Shown: positions 8,478-17,346, numbered from the stretch's first letter. The stretch: DNA of 64,000 nt from Candidatus Uhrbacteria bacterium (GCA_003576745.1 QEVR01000002.1:361884-425883); one strand, 5' to 3'. Translations and numbers: made by a program. The notes: generated by a model not told the origin, from the sequence alone.

Positions 8478-8875
8478 GACGAAAAGTGAATGCCGAGAAC
8501 ATCGTCCCCGGCGCATGCGGAAACATTCTTTTGGTATTGCTTCCAGAAACGCGGATGATGCGCCATGCGCATCATCCGTCCGCCGTACACACAGCGCCTC
8601 GGCGGTTCCTGATGATGCGCCAGCTCGTGACAGATGACACGGATGATGGCGTCGAATTTACGGGGCTTCACGGTTTTTGGCGTATAAAGATCTACCGTAA
8701 TGGATTGCTCGCCAATAACCGTGTAGCCGTATCGAAACGAGCGGAATGCTCCGGCCCCGCGCTTGCGGCGGCGGAGAGGCCGCAGGCAAAACCCCGGCAT
8801 GCCGAGTAGCAGGCATATGCGCTGAAACAGGTGCTCGACATACGCTTCGTGACGCGGATCGACGATGTCCGCCAT
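8474..8875 (-). CDS. zinc metallopeptidase-like protein (HELAHH)
   Basis: 133 aa. The key motif is VICHELAHH (His83, Glu84, His87), with a third ligand candidate in AHHPRFW (His106 or His107). This is the layout of YgjP/WLM/SprT-like minimal gluzincins: HExxH, then about 20 residues, then an H near an FW pair. No signal peptide is present, so it should act in the cytoplasm. It is translationally coupled to the downstream oxidoreductase, and its 5' end lies 2 bp from the stop of the preceding gene, which suggests one operon from 9621 to 7743. The substrate is unknown. Confidence 0.75.
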   Translation of the reverse strand: MADIVDPRHEAYVEHLFQRICLLLGMPGFCLRPLRRRKRGAGAFRSFRYGYTVIGEQSITVDLYTPKTVKPRKFDAIIRVICHELAHHQEPPRRCVYGGRMMRMAHHPRFWKQYQKNVSACAGDDVLGIHFSS

Positions 8876-8877
8876 GG

Positions 8878-9621
8878 CTATGGAGCGCTCGGCGATTCCT
8901 GAATGCGCATGCTCTTGGCGAGTTGAAGCGCGGGCGCCGCGCCCGCCGTTTCATCCAACACGGAAATAAGCACGCCGCTGTCATTGGCCTCCCCAAGGCG
9001 TACCATCACGAATGTCCGAAGCCCTCGAGGCGCCTGATCGATTTTTCGAACCGCTTCGAGCGAAAATTTCTCATATGGCAGGCCGGCCTGCGTTTTTCCG
9101 GCGATCGCGTTTTTCGGCTTATCGAGACAAATCACAAGATCCTCATCTGTTGTTCCGCTCGCGCACTGGAATTGCGCCATGGTGAGCCTGAAACGTTCCC
9201 ATGTGGGGAAGCTTACGGCATCGCGCATAACCGGAATCATGGACGCGACGCGCGTATGTTGCACCTCATCGGCCGGATCCGGACTTCCGGGTGCGGGCGG
9301 CGAACCCGGAACCAGCGAAAACTCTCCTCGGAGCTCCGATTCATATACCCAATAGCCTGCGGGCGGCGTGAATCCCACTTTGCGCGCTCGCATCCATGTG
9401 ACGTCCCACGGCAATGGATCGGTCGGCTCGGATGGCGCTGTGGTTGCGGCGTCCCCGAAACTCGGAGATGCGGACTCGAAGGCGCCTAAAACAGGGCGCT
9501 CCTCTCCCGTGTCCTTCCCCGGCGATTTCACGTCGTTTTTCACGATAAAGAATGCCACGCCAATAGCGAGAATCGTAAGAATGGCCAGGGCGATGAGAAT
9601 GCGTCGAAGAGTCGGTTTCAT
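8878..9621 (-). CDS. single-pass membrane protein, unknown function
   Basis: 247 aa from ATG 9621 (MKPTLRRILIALAIL), chosen because a membrane anchor starts immediately (residues ~8-26, ALAILTILAIGVAFFIV). A Pro/Ser/Thr/Asp-rich linker (~30-75) leads to an external domain with GFTPPAGYWVYESELRGEF and FERFRLTMAQFQC-like content (Cys in QCASGTTDEDLVICLDKP). I do not recognise the family. It is the first gene of the run ending at 7743. Confidence 0.7.
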   Translation of the reverse strand: MKPTLRRILIALAILTILAIGVAFFIVKNDVKSPGKDTGEERPVLGAFESASPSFGDAATTAPSEPTDPLPWDVTWMRARKVGFTPPAGYWVYESELRGEFSLVPGSPPAPGSPDPADEVQHTRVASMIPVMRDAVSFPTWERFRLTMAQFQCASGTTDEDLVICLDKPKNAIAGKTQAGLPYEKFSLEAVRKIDQAPRGLRTFVMVRLGEANDSGVLISVLDETAGAAPALQLAKSMRIQESPSAP

Positions 9622-9670
9622 ATTCTTCGCAAACGATTCGTGAATATCTGCTGGGTTCAACGGGAGCGAT

Positions 9671-11665
9671 CTACAGAAGCGCCGCAACGAGAAGAAGGGC
9701 GACAATGTTCAGCACCTTGATCATGGGGTTGATGGCCGGACCGGCCGTGTCTTTATACGGATCGCCCACGGTGTCTCCGGTAACGGCCGCCTGATGCGCG
9801 AACGAGCCCTTGCCGCCGAAATTTCCTGCTTCGATATATTTCTTGGCATTGTCCCATGCTCCGCCGCCCGTGGTCATGGAAATGGCCACGAAAATGCCGG
9901 TGATGATGGCGCCGATCAAGAGTCCGCCGAGCGCGATCGGACCAAGCCAGAAGCCCACGATAATGGGAGCGGCCACCGGCAGAAGCGCCGGAAGAATCAT
10001 TTGTTTAATGGCCGCGCGAGTGACGATATCGACCGATGTGGCGTAATCCGGCTTGGCAGTCCCTTCCATAATGCCTGGAATCTCGCGGAACTGGCGCCGA
10101 ACTTCCTCAACAACGGCGCCGGCAGACTTCCCCACCGCTTCCATGGCGAGCGCACCGAACAGATACGGAATGAGTCCGCCCAAAAACAGGCCGATAATGA
10201 CCTTCGGATCTTCCAGCGTGAATACGAGACGGCGTCCGAGCTCGGCAAATTCCTGCGTATACGATGCGAACAGCACAAGCGCGGCGAGTCCGGCCGAGGC
10301 AATGGCATATCCTTTGGTGACGGCTTTCGTGGTATTGCCGACCGCGTCGAGGGGATCCGTGATATTCCTGACGTCCTCGGACAAGCCCGCCGATTCCGCG
10401 ATACCGCCGGCATTGTCCGTAATCGGGCCATAGGCGTCGATGGTGACGATAATGCCGGTAAGCGAAAGCATGGCCATGGCGGCAAGCGCGATGCCGTACA
10501 GGCCCGCGAAGCTATGGGCTGCAAAAATTCCGGCGGCGATCACGATAACCGGAAGCGCGGTAGATTTCATGCCCACGGCAATGCCGGCGATCACATTGGT
10601 GCCATGCCCCGTTTCCGATGCTTTCGCAATGGCTTTCACCGGTTTATAGCTCGTGGACGTATAGTATTCCGTAATCCACACCATGAATGCGGTAACCACG
10701 AGCCCCACGAGAGCGGATTTGGTGACGTCCGAGGCCGTAATGGGTCCTGTCTCGGGAAAGAACTGGTTCGCGGCATACCAGAACGCGATTGCCGCAAGCA
10801 CGCCCGCGACGGCGAGACCCTTATAGAGCGCGCCCATGATGTTCTGATTGTTACCGAGTTTAATGAAGAAGCCGCCGATGATGGAGGTGACAATGGCAAT
10901 GCCCCCAAGCACGAGCGGGAAAAGGATCACGATGTCTTTTCCGGGGAAAGCGAGACTGCCCAAAATCATGGCCGCGAGCGCCGTGATGGCATAGGTCTCG
11001 AACAAATCCGCGGCCATGCCGGCGCAGTCACCTACATTGTCGCCCACATTGTCCGCGATAAAAGCAGGGTTGCGGGGATCATCTTCCGGGATACCAGCTT
11101 CCACTTTGCCCACGAGGTCCGCGCCCACATCCGCTGCCTTGGTAAAAATGCCGCCGCCCAAACGCGCAAAGACGGAAATAAGCGAACCGCCGAATCCCAG
11201 ACCCACAAGCGCTTTCAGATCCCCGGTCAATGCATAAAATCCGGCCACGCCAAGAAGACCGAGTCCCACCACAAAGAGCCCGGTAACGCTTCCGCCTTTT
11301 ACTGCGACGTCCAGCGCTTCCTTCATGCCTTTTTTCGCGGCCTCCGCAGTGCGCACATTCGCGCGGACGCTCACGCTCATGCCGATATACCCCGCGAGCG
11401 CGGAAAGGATGGCGCCCACCGCGAAGCCGAGGGCGGTGTTTCTCCCCAGAGTCACGAGCAAGACGATAAAGATGATGGCGCCGATAAAGGCAACCGTCTT
11501 ATTCTGACGAAGAAGGTAGGCTTTCGCTCCCTGCTGTATCGCTTCGGCGATTTCAGTCATTTTCCCCTCCCCCGCCGGCTGATTCAGAACCCAGCGGACG
11601 AGATATGCGCCCCATGCAAGCGCCAAAATGGATGCGCCGAGGGCAAATTGTAGTGCTTGTGGCAT
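9671..11665 (-). CDS. hppA: membrane-bound proton-pumping pyrophosphatase, K+-independent
   Basis: 664 aa with about 16 membrane helices. It hydrolyses cytoplasmic pyrophosphate and pumps H+ out. The substrate motif [19 protein letters not shown] and the following [19 protein letters not shown] are intact, as is the C-terminal [15 protein letters not shown]. The subtype marker reads GNTTKAVT: Lys and Thr at the positions that are Ala and Gly/Ala in K+-dependent enzymes, so this is the K+-independent H+-PPase class. In a fermentative CPR cell it can build a proton gradient from biosynthetic PPi. A promoter lies at 11693-11721. No partner gene is apparent. Confidence 0.97.
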   Translation of the reverse strand: MPQALQFALGASILALAWGAYLVRWVLNQPAGEGKMTEIAEAIQQGAKAYLLRQNKTVAFIGAIIFIVLLVTLGRNTALGFAVGAILSALAGYIGMSVSVRANVRTAEAAKKGMKEALDVAVKGGSVTGLFVVGLGLLGVAGFYALTGDLKALVGLGFGGSLISVFARLGGGIFTKAADVGADLVGKVEAGIPEDDPRNPAFIADNVGDNVGDCAGMAADLFETYAITALAAMILGSLAFPGKDIVILFPLVLGGIAIVTSIIGGFFIKLGNNQNIMGALYKGLAVAGVLAAIAFWYAANQFFPETGPITASDVTKSALVGLVVTAFMVWITEYYTSTSYKPVKAIAKASETGHGTNVIAGIAVGMKSTALPVIVIAAGIFAAHSFAGLYGIALAAMAMLSLTGIIVTIDAYGPITDNAGGIAESAGLSEDVRNITDPLDAVGNTTKAVTKGYAIASAGLAALVLFASYTQEFAELGRRLVFTLEDPKVIIGLFLGGLIPYLFGALAMEAVGKSAGAVVEEVRRQFREIPGIMEGTAKPDYATSVDIVTRAAIKQMILPALLPVAAPIIVGFWLGPIALGGLLIGAIITGIFVAISMTTGGGAWDNAKKYIEAGNFGGKGSFAHQAAVTGDTVGDPYKDTAGPAINPMIKVLNIVALLLVAALL

Positions 11666-11692
11666 AAGATTTTTTGGTCAATGATGGAGAGA

Positions 11693-11721
11693 ACACTAAC
11701 GAAAAATGTCATTAAGGTCAA
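11693..11721 (-). promoter_or_regulatory. promoter of hppA
   Basis: Minus strand TTGACC, 17-nt spacer, TAGTGT, about 30 bp upstream of the hppA start. The -35 box overlaps the end of the restriction-gene remnant. Confidence 0.55.
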
Positions 11722-11949
11722 CGGGGAAGCGAAGAAACCTCGATAGCAATTCTGTCAGGGTCACCAAAATGAACATCTCGGTCAGCACCCTTTTTTGCCG
11801 TATTAACTATGTCCCACCCCAACTCCTCAAAATAGCGGGTTTAAAAATTCGTTCCTTAGGTCCTCTTCGTTGTATTCGATGGATTGATAGTAATTAAAAT
11901 TTTCCGTAAAACGCTCGACCAGTTCTATGATTCGGTTCGGCGCTGGCAT
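11718..11949 (-). pseudogene. frameshifted remnant, N-terminus resembles a type II restriction-methylase
   Basis: A strong Shine-Dalgarno (AAGGAGG, 8 nt before ATG 11949) starts a 40-codon frame (RIIELVERFTENF, YNEEDLRNEFLNPLF) that stops at TGA 11827. Skipping one base in the TTTT run restores the frame: EELGWDIVN and then 28 more codons to TGA 11718. The first ~50 residues resemble the N-terminus of Eco57I-like restriction-methylases (helix, then F-x-NPFF-EALGWDV). The last part (VHFGDPDRIAIEV) looks more like the end of a VOC-family enzyme, so two fragments may be joined. Everything catalytic is missing. A sequencing error in the T run would remove the frameshift but not the truncation. 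Confidence 0.5.
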
Positions 11950-11974
11950 AATGTTGCCCTCCTTCCCCATTGTC

Positions 11975-12823
11975 TCACATTTTCGACACTTTTACAGCCT
12001 CGGCATACCGCTCCATGCACTCTCGGAGCGCCACGTGGATTGGACGCATCTCAATGCCAAGTTCTTTGAGACGGTTGTTCTGAAGAATGCAATTCGATCG
12101 TCCCTTGACCGCGAGCCCCTGCGATACCAGTTCGTCGGTGCTAATCCATTCATTCCTATGCTCCGGGTCCACCAGCTCTTTATAGAGCGCCATGAGATCG
12201 CGATGCCGCATGGTGCCGTCATTCACGGCGTGGAAGACGCCCTGCCCACGTTTTTCCATAAGCTGCCGTACGGCATTGATGAGGTCCGGAACAACCGTAA
12301 CAGAATTCTCCACGTCGACGATTTTTGGATAGTGCGCGAGTTTCGTAATGAGATTGCGCGGTCCGGGCTTGCCGTCGATGGGCATGCGTAAGCGCACAAT
12401 GGCGACATTCCGGAGCGTTGCGAGCACAAGATCCGCAGAATATTTCGAACGGGAATACATGGCAGAGGGATTGGCAAAATCATCCTCGCGCCATCCCGCC
12501 GGATCCGGCGATTCGCCGTAAAAAATACATCCTGACGCAAGATGCGTCATGTGAATGCCGCGCTTCTGACATGCTTCCGCGAGCATGAGCGGCGCAAGAA
12601 CATTCCCGCGAATCGTCTCGAGCTGATTGGACTCGCACCAGTCCACATTGGGTCGTCCGGTTTTGCCCACCGCGGATAAAACAAATTCCGGACTGTGCTC
12701 ATCGAGCGCCCGTTCGATTCCTGCAGGATCATCCGCGCGTTCAAGCGTAAGTACGGCGTCATCCCAGACATTATTGAATGCATTTCCGAGATACCCGGGA
12801 CCGAAAATAAGAATACGGGACAT
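11975..12823 (-). CDS. RmlD-like NAD-dependent sugar epimerase/reductase (SDR)
   Basis: 282 aa. The N-terminal dinucleotide site MSRILIFGPGYLGNAF (GxxGxxG), a VLSAVGKTGRPNVDWCE stretch, and the catalytic region with HLASGCIFYGE and MYSRSKYSADLV (YxxxK, with Ser/Gly upstream) place it in the extended SDR group closest to dTDP-4-dehydrorhamnose reductase or GDP-sugar epimerases. It probably makes an activated deoxysugar used by the glycosyltransferases in this window. It is transcribed alone and followed by the restriction-gene remnant. Exact substrate unknown. Confidence 0.82.
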   Translation of the reverse strand: MSRILIFGPGYLGNAFNNVWDDAVLTLERADDPAGIERALDEHSPEFVLSAVGKTGRPNVDWCESNQLETIRGNVLAPLMLAEACQKRGIHMTHLASGCIFYGESPDPAGWREDDFANPSAMYSRSKYSADLVLATLRNVAIVRLRMPIDGKPGPRNLITKLAHYPKIVDVENSVTVVPDLINAVRQLMEKRGQGVFHAVNDGTMRHRDLMALYKELVDPEHRNEWISTDELVSQGLAVKGRSNCILQNNRLKELGIEMRPIHVALRECMERYAEAVKVSKM

Positions 12824-12854
12824 AGTTTCGGTGATGACTATGACATGGATTTGA

Positions 12855-13385
12855 GGCTGGGGTCTAGGGGCTCAAGTTGCGGTATGCGGTATGCGATATG
12901 CGGGTTGTGGGGAAGATTGTGGGTGGGAGCTGTTAGCTATTGGCAATGGGGCCGTTCAAGCGTTCCAGAGTTTTAGGGTTCTAGAGTTATCATGAGTTTC
13001 GTGTTTTTAATAAATAGCACATTACTTACGGACCTACGATCTTACTGGCCCAAGGGCAAAGGGAACGGGTTACGGGGTTCGGGGAGAATTATGCTCCCCC
13101 TACGCAACTACGTCCTGCGCAACTACGTCCTCTTCCCCCCTACGCAACCACGCAACTTCCCGCATGACTCACGACCCATACCTCACGACCCATGCCCTAC
13201 GTCCTACGGTCTTACGAACCTACGAACGTATAGACCCCAAGGGCTAAGGGAAGATTTTGTTCCCCTACGCCCTACGCACCACGTCCTACGGACTTTTCGC
13301 ATACCGCAACCCGCATACCGCATTCCGCGCTCGCCGCACGGCTCACGGCCACCCCTTCCTCCTTCCTCCTCCTTCGCGCCCCTTG
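12855..13385. repeat. composite intergenic repeat, copy 1 (longest)
   Basis: No gene is supported in this ~530-bp stretch. It is made of short recurring words: GCGGTATGCGGTATGCG, CTTACGGACCTACG, GGGCAAAGGGAACGGG, then a hairpin core GGGGAG-AATTATG-CTCCCC, then CTACGCAACTACGTCC in several versions, then CGCATACCGCA words near the end. Positions 12947-12984 are identical to 38441-38478. Flanks are divergent genes (SDR and rnhB). Confidence 0.8.
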
Positions 13386-13397
13386 TACGCTCCTCTT

Positions 13398-14060
13398 ATG
13401 GTGAATGCATCGAGGATACGACCGATTTCCGTCGGCATCGATGAGTCCGGACGCGGTTGCGTCATCGGACCCATGGTCGTGGCCATCGTTGCCGCGGATG
13501 AAAGCGACCGCCGCTGGTTCTGGAAACATCGTGTCCGCGATTCCAAGCTCGTCCCGCCGCACGAGCGGGATGCATTGGCTGAACGGATCAAGGAACGCTG
13601 CTGGTTCGAGCTCCGAATCGCGGATGCGCCGACGATCGACGAAGCCGTGCGCAATCGATCGAGGAATCTCACAGGCCTCGAGCTCGAAATGATGGCGGAG
13701 CTGCTCCGCGAATTTCAAGACGAGCATCCGGACCGCGCTGCTCTCGCGCTCGTGGATGCGCCGAGCGTGAATCCGCAGGGATTTTTGGAAAAACTCTATG
13801 ACGCAAGCGGGTGGGAAAGCATGGAACAACTGGTCGCAAAACATCGCGCAGACAAAACCGACCGCACCGTCGCAGCCGCATCAATTCTGGCCAAGGCCGA
13901 ACGCGAGCGACTGATCGCGAGGCTGAAAAAAGAACTTGGGATCGATTTTGGATGCGGATATACGCATGATGAGGCAACGAGGACATTCGTGGCATCCTGT
14001 CCGGCACATGCCCCTTATGTTCGCTGGAGTTGGTCCACGACGCGTATTCGTTCATCTTGA
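13398..14060 (+). CDS. rnhB: ribonuclease HII, archaeal-type
   Basis: 220 aa from ATG 13398. The frame is open upstream through the repeat, but the fold begins here. It cuts RNA embedded in DNA duplexes, including single ribonucleotides. Catalytic acids are in GIDESGRG (Asp15, Glu16), in ALVDAPS and near the conserved KHRADKT block. The sequence VAKHRADK-TVAAASILAKAERERL and the GCGYTHDEATRTF end follow archaeal and eukaryal RNase H2A (AEHKAD, AASIIAKAERD, GSGYPSDP) rather than the usual bacterial RnhB. It has no clear Shine-Dalgarno; a 62-bp gap separates it from the next plus-strand gene. Confidence 0.93.
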   Translation: MVNASRIRPISVGIDESGRGCVIGPMVVAIVAADESDRRWFWKHRVRDSKLVPPHERDALAERIKERCWFELRIADAPTIDEAVRNRSRNLTGLELEMMAELLREFQDEHPDRAALALVDAPSVNPQGFLEKLYDASGWESMEQLVAKHRADKTDRTVAAASILAKAERERLIARLKKELGIDFGCGYTHDEATRTFVASCPAHAPYVRWSWSTTRIRSS

Positions 14061-14122
14061 CAATGCGTCACTTTTTCATCATTCTCACAGCGCCCTTTCA
14101 CCCGACACAGAGGAGATGACGA

Positions 14123-15241
14123 ATGCCCGGAAACGCCGAAAAGCCTCCTGTACGTTTTTTGGAGCTTGCGCTGGAGGGATCCTTCCGGCACCACGTGCAA
14201 ACCCCCGCGGGGATGCTCGAGCATTTTCCGCCGGACGGCCTCATGGCCGACATCCTGAAAGAACGCCCCCAAATGCGAGCCAATGTGCTCACAAGCGCCC
14301 TCAACATGGAAGGCGACTTCTTGACGAAGCTCGGACCGTACACGGCCGGCGACCTGCTGCAGACGGCATATGAGGCCGGCGAGGCGGATGCCGGAAAAAT
14401 CGTGGAGGCGAACACCTACCGCGCATGGGCCGAGGTTATCCCGCAGGCTGCGCTCTGGAATTTCATCTCGGGCCGCGAATGGTGGCGGAATCCGGATGAC
14501 GGCGAACGGCAATACCTCCAGTTCCTGCTCGAAGCCATCCTCGCCCACGACTTCCTTCCGACAAAGGACTACCTCGACCAGCTGTCGCCGAAGGAGCTCG
14601 CTCCCGCGCTCAGCAAGAATAAACTCGAGGAGCTCTTTGCCGACGCGGCAATCACAGGTCACCGGAATGAGCCGTTTCACGCGGATCGCGTGTTCAAGAT
14701 CGTCGGGGTTCCCGACTTTTTCGACGGCTTGCCGCCGGAATACCTGTTCGAACGTATCGTTCGTCGAACGGTGGATCGGCTCGGCATCCTGCGTTCCCAA
14801 ACGATCCTCGAGGGATCCCCCGAAACCGCCGCAGCCATGGAGCAGGACGTCCAAGCCATCGGGCGCGCGCCGGGTGGCGAAGACGCGGAACGCATTCTCG
14901 CAACCGAACAGGCATTGGAGCCGTCCGGAACCGCTCCCGTCGAATTGCAGGCAATGACCGACGAGAATGCTCCCGAAACGACCGCGGCCACACCCGCGAG
15001 CAAGGAGGAGGAAGAAGCCGCAGAAGCGGAAGCCGGCGTTCATCACGGCAACAAAAAGCGCCGTGGAAAAACGACGACGCTCAAACCAGAAGCTGCGGTT
15101 CCGGAACCCCCGATGCAGGCGACGGAGGAGAGACCGATCGAGCACGGCTGGAGTGCCCCGCCGAATGACACCCACGAAGCCGTGCCTTCGACGAAAAGCT
15201 ACGGGCCCGCCGATCCGGACAACGATTCCAGCGCATCCTGA
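14123..15241 (+). CDS. hypothetical protein with acidic disordered C-terminus
   Basis: 372 aa, ATG 14123 preceded by GAGGAG at a 7-nt spacing. Residues ~1-245 look like a folded helical domain (LMADILKERPQMRANVLTSA, YTAGDLLQTAYEAGEADAGK, YLFERIVRRTVDRLGILRS). Residues ~245-372 are low complexity, rich in Glu, Ala, Pro and Thr with one basic patch (GNKKRRGKTTT). No signal peptide or membrane segment. I do not recognise the family. It is followed by a good terminator. Confidence 0.75.
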   Translation: MPGNAEKPPVRFLELALEGSFRHHVQTPAGMLEHFPPDGLMADILKERPQMRANVLTSALNMEGDFLTKLGPYTAGDLLQTAYEAGEADAGKIVEANTYRAWAEVIPQAALWNFISGREWWRNPDDGERQYLQFLLEAILAHDFLPTKDYLDQLSPKELAPALSKNKLEELFADAAITGHRNEPFHADRVFKIVGVPDFFDGLPPEYLFERIVRRTVDRLGILRSQTILEGSPETAAAMEQDVQAIGRAPGGEDAERILATEQALEPSGTAPVELQAMTDENAPETTAATPASKEEEEAAEAEAGVHHGNKKRRGKTTTLKPEAAVPEPPMQATEERPIEHGWSAPPNDTHEAVPSTKSYGPADPDNDSSAS

Positions 15242-15267
15242 CCGGGCACTCATCTCCTCGATTCTCC

Positions 15268-15300
15268 AAAACGCGTCCCCGCCTTCGAGGACGCGTTTTC
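15268..15300 (+). terminator. terminator after 372-aa hypothetical
   Basis: 11-bp stem AAAACGCGTCC / GGACGCGTTTT with a 10-nt loop. Confidence 0.85.
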
Positions 15301-15309
15301 AATACCGTG

Positions 15310-15462
15310 AGACACGGATCGAGGGCTAAGGGAAACGGGTTTCGGGTTTCGGGGAAGATTGTGCTCCCCTACGCACCACGTCCTACAGGGCGCGGCATGC
15401 CGCGCTCCTACATCCTACTCCCTGTTCCTCATCCTACGCCCCACGTCCTCCCTACTCCCTAC
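15310..15462. repeat. composite intergenic repeat, copy 2
   Basis: Contains GGGCTAAGGGAAACGGG, TTTCGGGGAAGATTGTGCTCCCC (hairpin core variant, read in two parts), CTACGCACCACGTCCTAC, a near-palindrome around GCGCGGCATGCCGCGC shared with the copy at 45.2 kb, and TCCTACTCCC words. Lies between converging transcription units. Confidence 0.75.
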
Positions 15463-15491
15463 AAAAACGCCCTCGTTATGAGGACGTTTTT
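15463..15491 (-). terminator. terminator after tRNA-Ile(UAU)
   Basis: 12-bp stem AAAAACG(T/C)CCTC with a 5-nt loop; the one mismatch is a pair only when read on the minus strand. It starts 2 bp beyond the tRNA CCA. Confidence 0.78.
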
Positions 15492-15493
15492 CT

Positions 15494-15570
15494 TGGTAGG
15501 CCCGCCTGGACTCGAACCAGGAACCGCCAAGGTATAAGCTTGGTGCTCTAACCAATTGAGCTACAGGCCC
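15494..15570 (-). tRNA. tRNA-Ile(UAU)
   Basis: Minus-strand acceptor GGGCCTG pairs with CGGGCCT (two G-U pairs), discriminator A, encoded CCA. Anticodon arm CCAAG-CTTATAC-CTTGG gives anticodon TAT, which reads AUA directly. T arm CCTGG-TTCGAGT-CCAGG is the same as in tRNA-Ile(GAU). Most bacteria instead use a CAU tRNA modified to lysidine by TilS. Confidence 0.93.
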
Positions 15571-15660
15571 GGAATTGTTACGCGATCCTACTGGAAATCG
15601 CGCTTTTCTTCAACCATTGCCGGCATTGCCGACCATGCCATTCTACGCCATAATCGCCCC

Positions 15661-16629
15661 ATGGCAGAACATTGGGTTATATCCCATGAAGACGCGGGAA
15701 CGCGTCTTGACGTGTTTTTAAGCAAAACCATCGACCCACTAACACGTTCTCAAGCGAAAAAAAGCATTGAGGCGGGAATATATTCTGTGAACGGAACGCA
15801 TGCAGCCGCGCATTATCTTCTGAAGTCGGGCGATGTGATTGCTTATGACGGCGAAAAAGAAATTCTCCGTGAGGAAGCGGAGGAGGACTCGCGGACCTTG
15901 CGCGTGGCCGCGGACGATCTCCGCATTATCGATGAAACGGACGCGTATATCGTGCTCGACAAGCAGGCAGGTGTGCTCATGCATCCGGACCATCACCATC
16001 CCCACGATCATCCTTCCGGTACGCTCATAGATGCCGTTATCGAACATGCGCCGGAGATCGTAAAGGTCGGCGACGACCCGGTACGGCCGGGCATTATGAG
16101 CCGCCTGGATAAAGATGTGTCGGGACTCGTGGTGATCGCAAAAACACAGGGCGCCTACGAAGCGCTGAAGAAGCAATTCGCGGAACATTCTGTAACCAAG
16201 GAATATCTGGCGCTCGTACACGGCGCGGTCGAACAGGATGACGCGGATCTCAAATTCCGCGTGGCACGATCATCAAGCAAGGCGCGCATGGCTGCCCTGC
16301 CGGAAGGAAGCGCCGAGGGACAGGCTGCATGGACGCATGTTCGCGTCATCGAACGATATGCGGGCGCGACGCTCGTGAAGCTCCAGATTTTGTCCGGGCG
16401 CACGCATCAAATCCGCGTGCACTGCTTCGCCTTCAATCATCCGGTGATCGGGGATATTCTGTACAAGCCGCGGCGGGCACAACGAAATATCAAAGCGCCA
16501 AGGCTCATGCTCCAAAGCATTCGTCTCGCATTCAACGACCCGGAGACGGGAGAACGGAAACAGTATGCGCTCGAACCCGACCCCGCCTTTGACGCCGTCA
16601 TTTCCAGCCTTCGGAACAAAAAACCGTAA
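15661..16629 (+). CDS. RluA-family pseudouridine synthase
   Basis: 322 aa from ATG 15661; translation further upstream would run through the tRNA. An N-terminal S4-like RNA-binding domain (RLDVFLSKTIDPLTRSQAKK, then VNG..LLKSGD) is followed by the catalytic domain with VLDKQAGVLMHP and RPGIMSRLDKDVSGLVVIAK; Asp150 is the catalytic aspartate that attacks uridine. The usual HRLD reads SRLD here. A His-rich insertion (HPDHHHPHDHP, 108-118) follows the first catalytic-domain motif. C-terminal motif KLQILSGRTHQIRVH is intact. It converts uridine to pseudouridine in rRNA or tRNA; RluC versus RluD specificity cannot be told. Confidence 0.9.
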   Translation: MAEHWVISHEDAGTRLDVFLSKTIDPLTRSQAKKSIEAGIYSVNGTHAAAHYLLKSGDVIAYDGEKEILREEAEEDSRTLRVAADDLRIIDETDAYIVLDKQAGVLMHPDHHHPHDHPSGTLIDAVIEHAPEIVKVGDDPVRPGIMSRLDKDVSGLVVIAKTQGAYEALKKQFAEHSVTKEYLALVHGAVEQDDADLKFRVARSSSKARMAALPEGSAEGQAAWTHVRVIERYAGATLVKLQILSGRTHQIRVHCFAFNHPVIGDILYKPRRAQRNIKAPRLMLQSIRLAFNDPETGERKQYALEPDPAFDAVISSLRNKKP

Positions 16630-16753
16630 TAGACGCCCGTGTCTTCGCCACCTTGCATCAATCACGATCAGAGGCGGTGAATTTCGCCCCGTATTCCTCC
16701 CCAATCTCCCGATGTTCGCCTCGGCGAACAAAAAAGGGAATCCCTTCTCCTCT

Positions 16754-17320
16754 ATGATTCTCACCATCGCCGGTTCGCCCGGCACCGGAAAAACATCGGT
16801 CGGAAAAATTCTCGCGGACAAACTCGGCTACCGTTTCTATTCCATGGGCGGGCTTCGGGGAAACATGGCGCTCGAAAAAGGCCTGACGCTGGATGAGTTG
16901 AATGCCCTCGGTGAACAGGAAGGTTCCACAGATATTCCGGTAGACGAATATCAAAAGGAGCTTGGGCAGAAAGAGGATAACTTCGTTATCGAAGGACGAT
17001 TGTCATGGCATTTCATCCCCCATTCCTTCAAAATTCTGCTCACCTGCGACCCAGCGGAAGCCGCGAGACGCATTTACCTTGCCAGGAAGCATGAGGCGGA
17101 TACGCGAGAGGACGAACCCTTGTATGCGAGTCCGGAAGAAGCGGAAAAGGTTCTGCGTCTCCGGGTGGAGTCAGACAAGCGGCGATACCAAAAATACTAC
17201 GGCATCGATTATCAGGATCAGGCGCACTATGATCTTGTCATAGATACGACGGACTCCTCCGAGCCTGAAGAAACAGCCGAACGCATCCTGGCCGAACTCC
17301 GGAAACGCAGGCAAGGATAG
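16754..17320 (+). CDS. cmk: cytidylate kinase, archaeal-type
   Basis: 188 aa from ATG 16754, where the fold begins. P-loop GSPGTGKTS at residues ~7-15, then LADKLGYRFYSMG, a lid and substrate region with FVIEGRLSWHFIPHS, and a C-terminal RVESDKRRYQKYYGIDYQD followed by YDLVIDTT. These motifs match the archaeal (d)CMP kinase family (TIGR02173-like: ESRLAGW, EKRRYLKFYGID, YDLVINT) rather than bacterial Cmk of ~225 aa. It phosphorylates CMP/dCMP with ATP. It follows the pseudouridine synthase by 124 bp and precedes rplS, which has its own promoter. Confidence 0.85.
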   Translation: MILTIAGSPGTGKTSVGKILADKLGYRFYSMGGLRGNMALEKGLTLDELNALGEQEGSTDIPVDEYQKELGQKEDNFVIEGRLSWHFIPHSFKILLTCDPAEAARRIYLARKHEADTREDEPLYASPEEAEKVLRLRVESDKRRYQKYYGIDYQDQAHYDLVIDTTDSSEPEETAERILAELRKRRQG

Positions 17321-17346
17321 CCTCACGAACGGCGCGCTGCCATCTA

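Noticed and set aside
9794-11653. A 619-codon open frame on the plus strand opposite hppA
   Set aside because: It mirrors hppA codon structure, has no family motif and no ribosome site; long antisense frames are expected here because of the G/C-rich third positions.
11706-11897. A 63-codon plus-strand frame in the hppA upstream region
   Set aside because: The minus strand in the same place has a ribosome site and recognisable restriction-enzyme-like sequence, so the plus frame is its shadow.
13257-13397. An N-terminal extension of RNase HII read from the repeat
   Set aside because: The added ~47 residues come from repeat words and have no counterpart in the family; the fold starts just after ATG 13398.
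14015-15253. A 412-codon minus-strand frame opposite the 372-aa gene at 14123
   Set aside because: The plus-strand gene has a Shine-Dalgarno, a plausible folded domain and a terminator; the minus frame has a Gly/Arg-rich shadow composition and overlaps rnhB.
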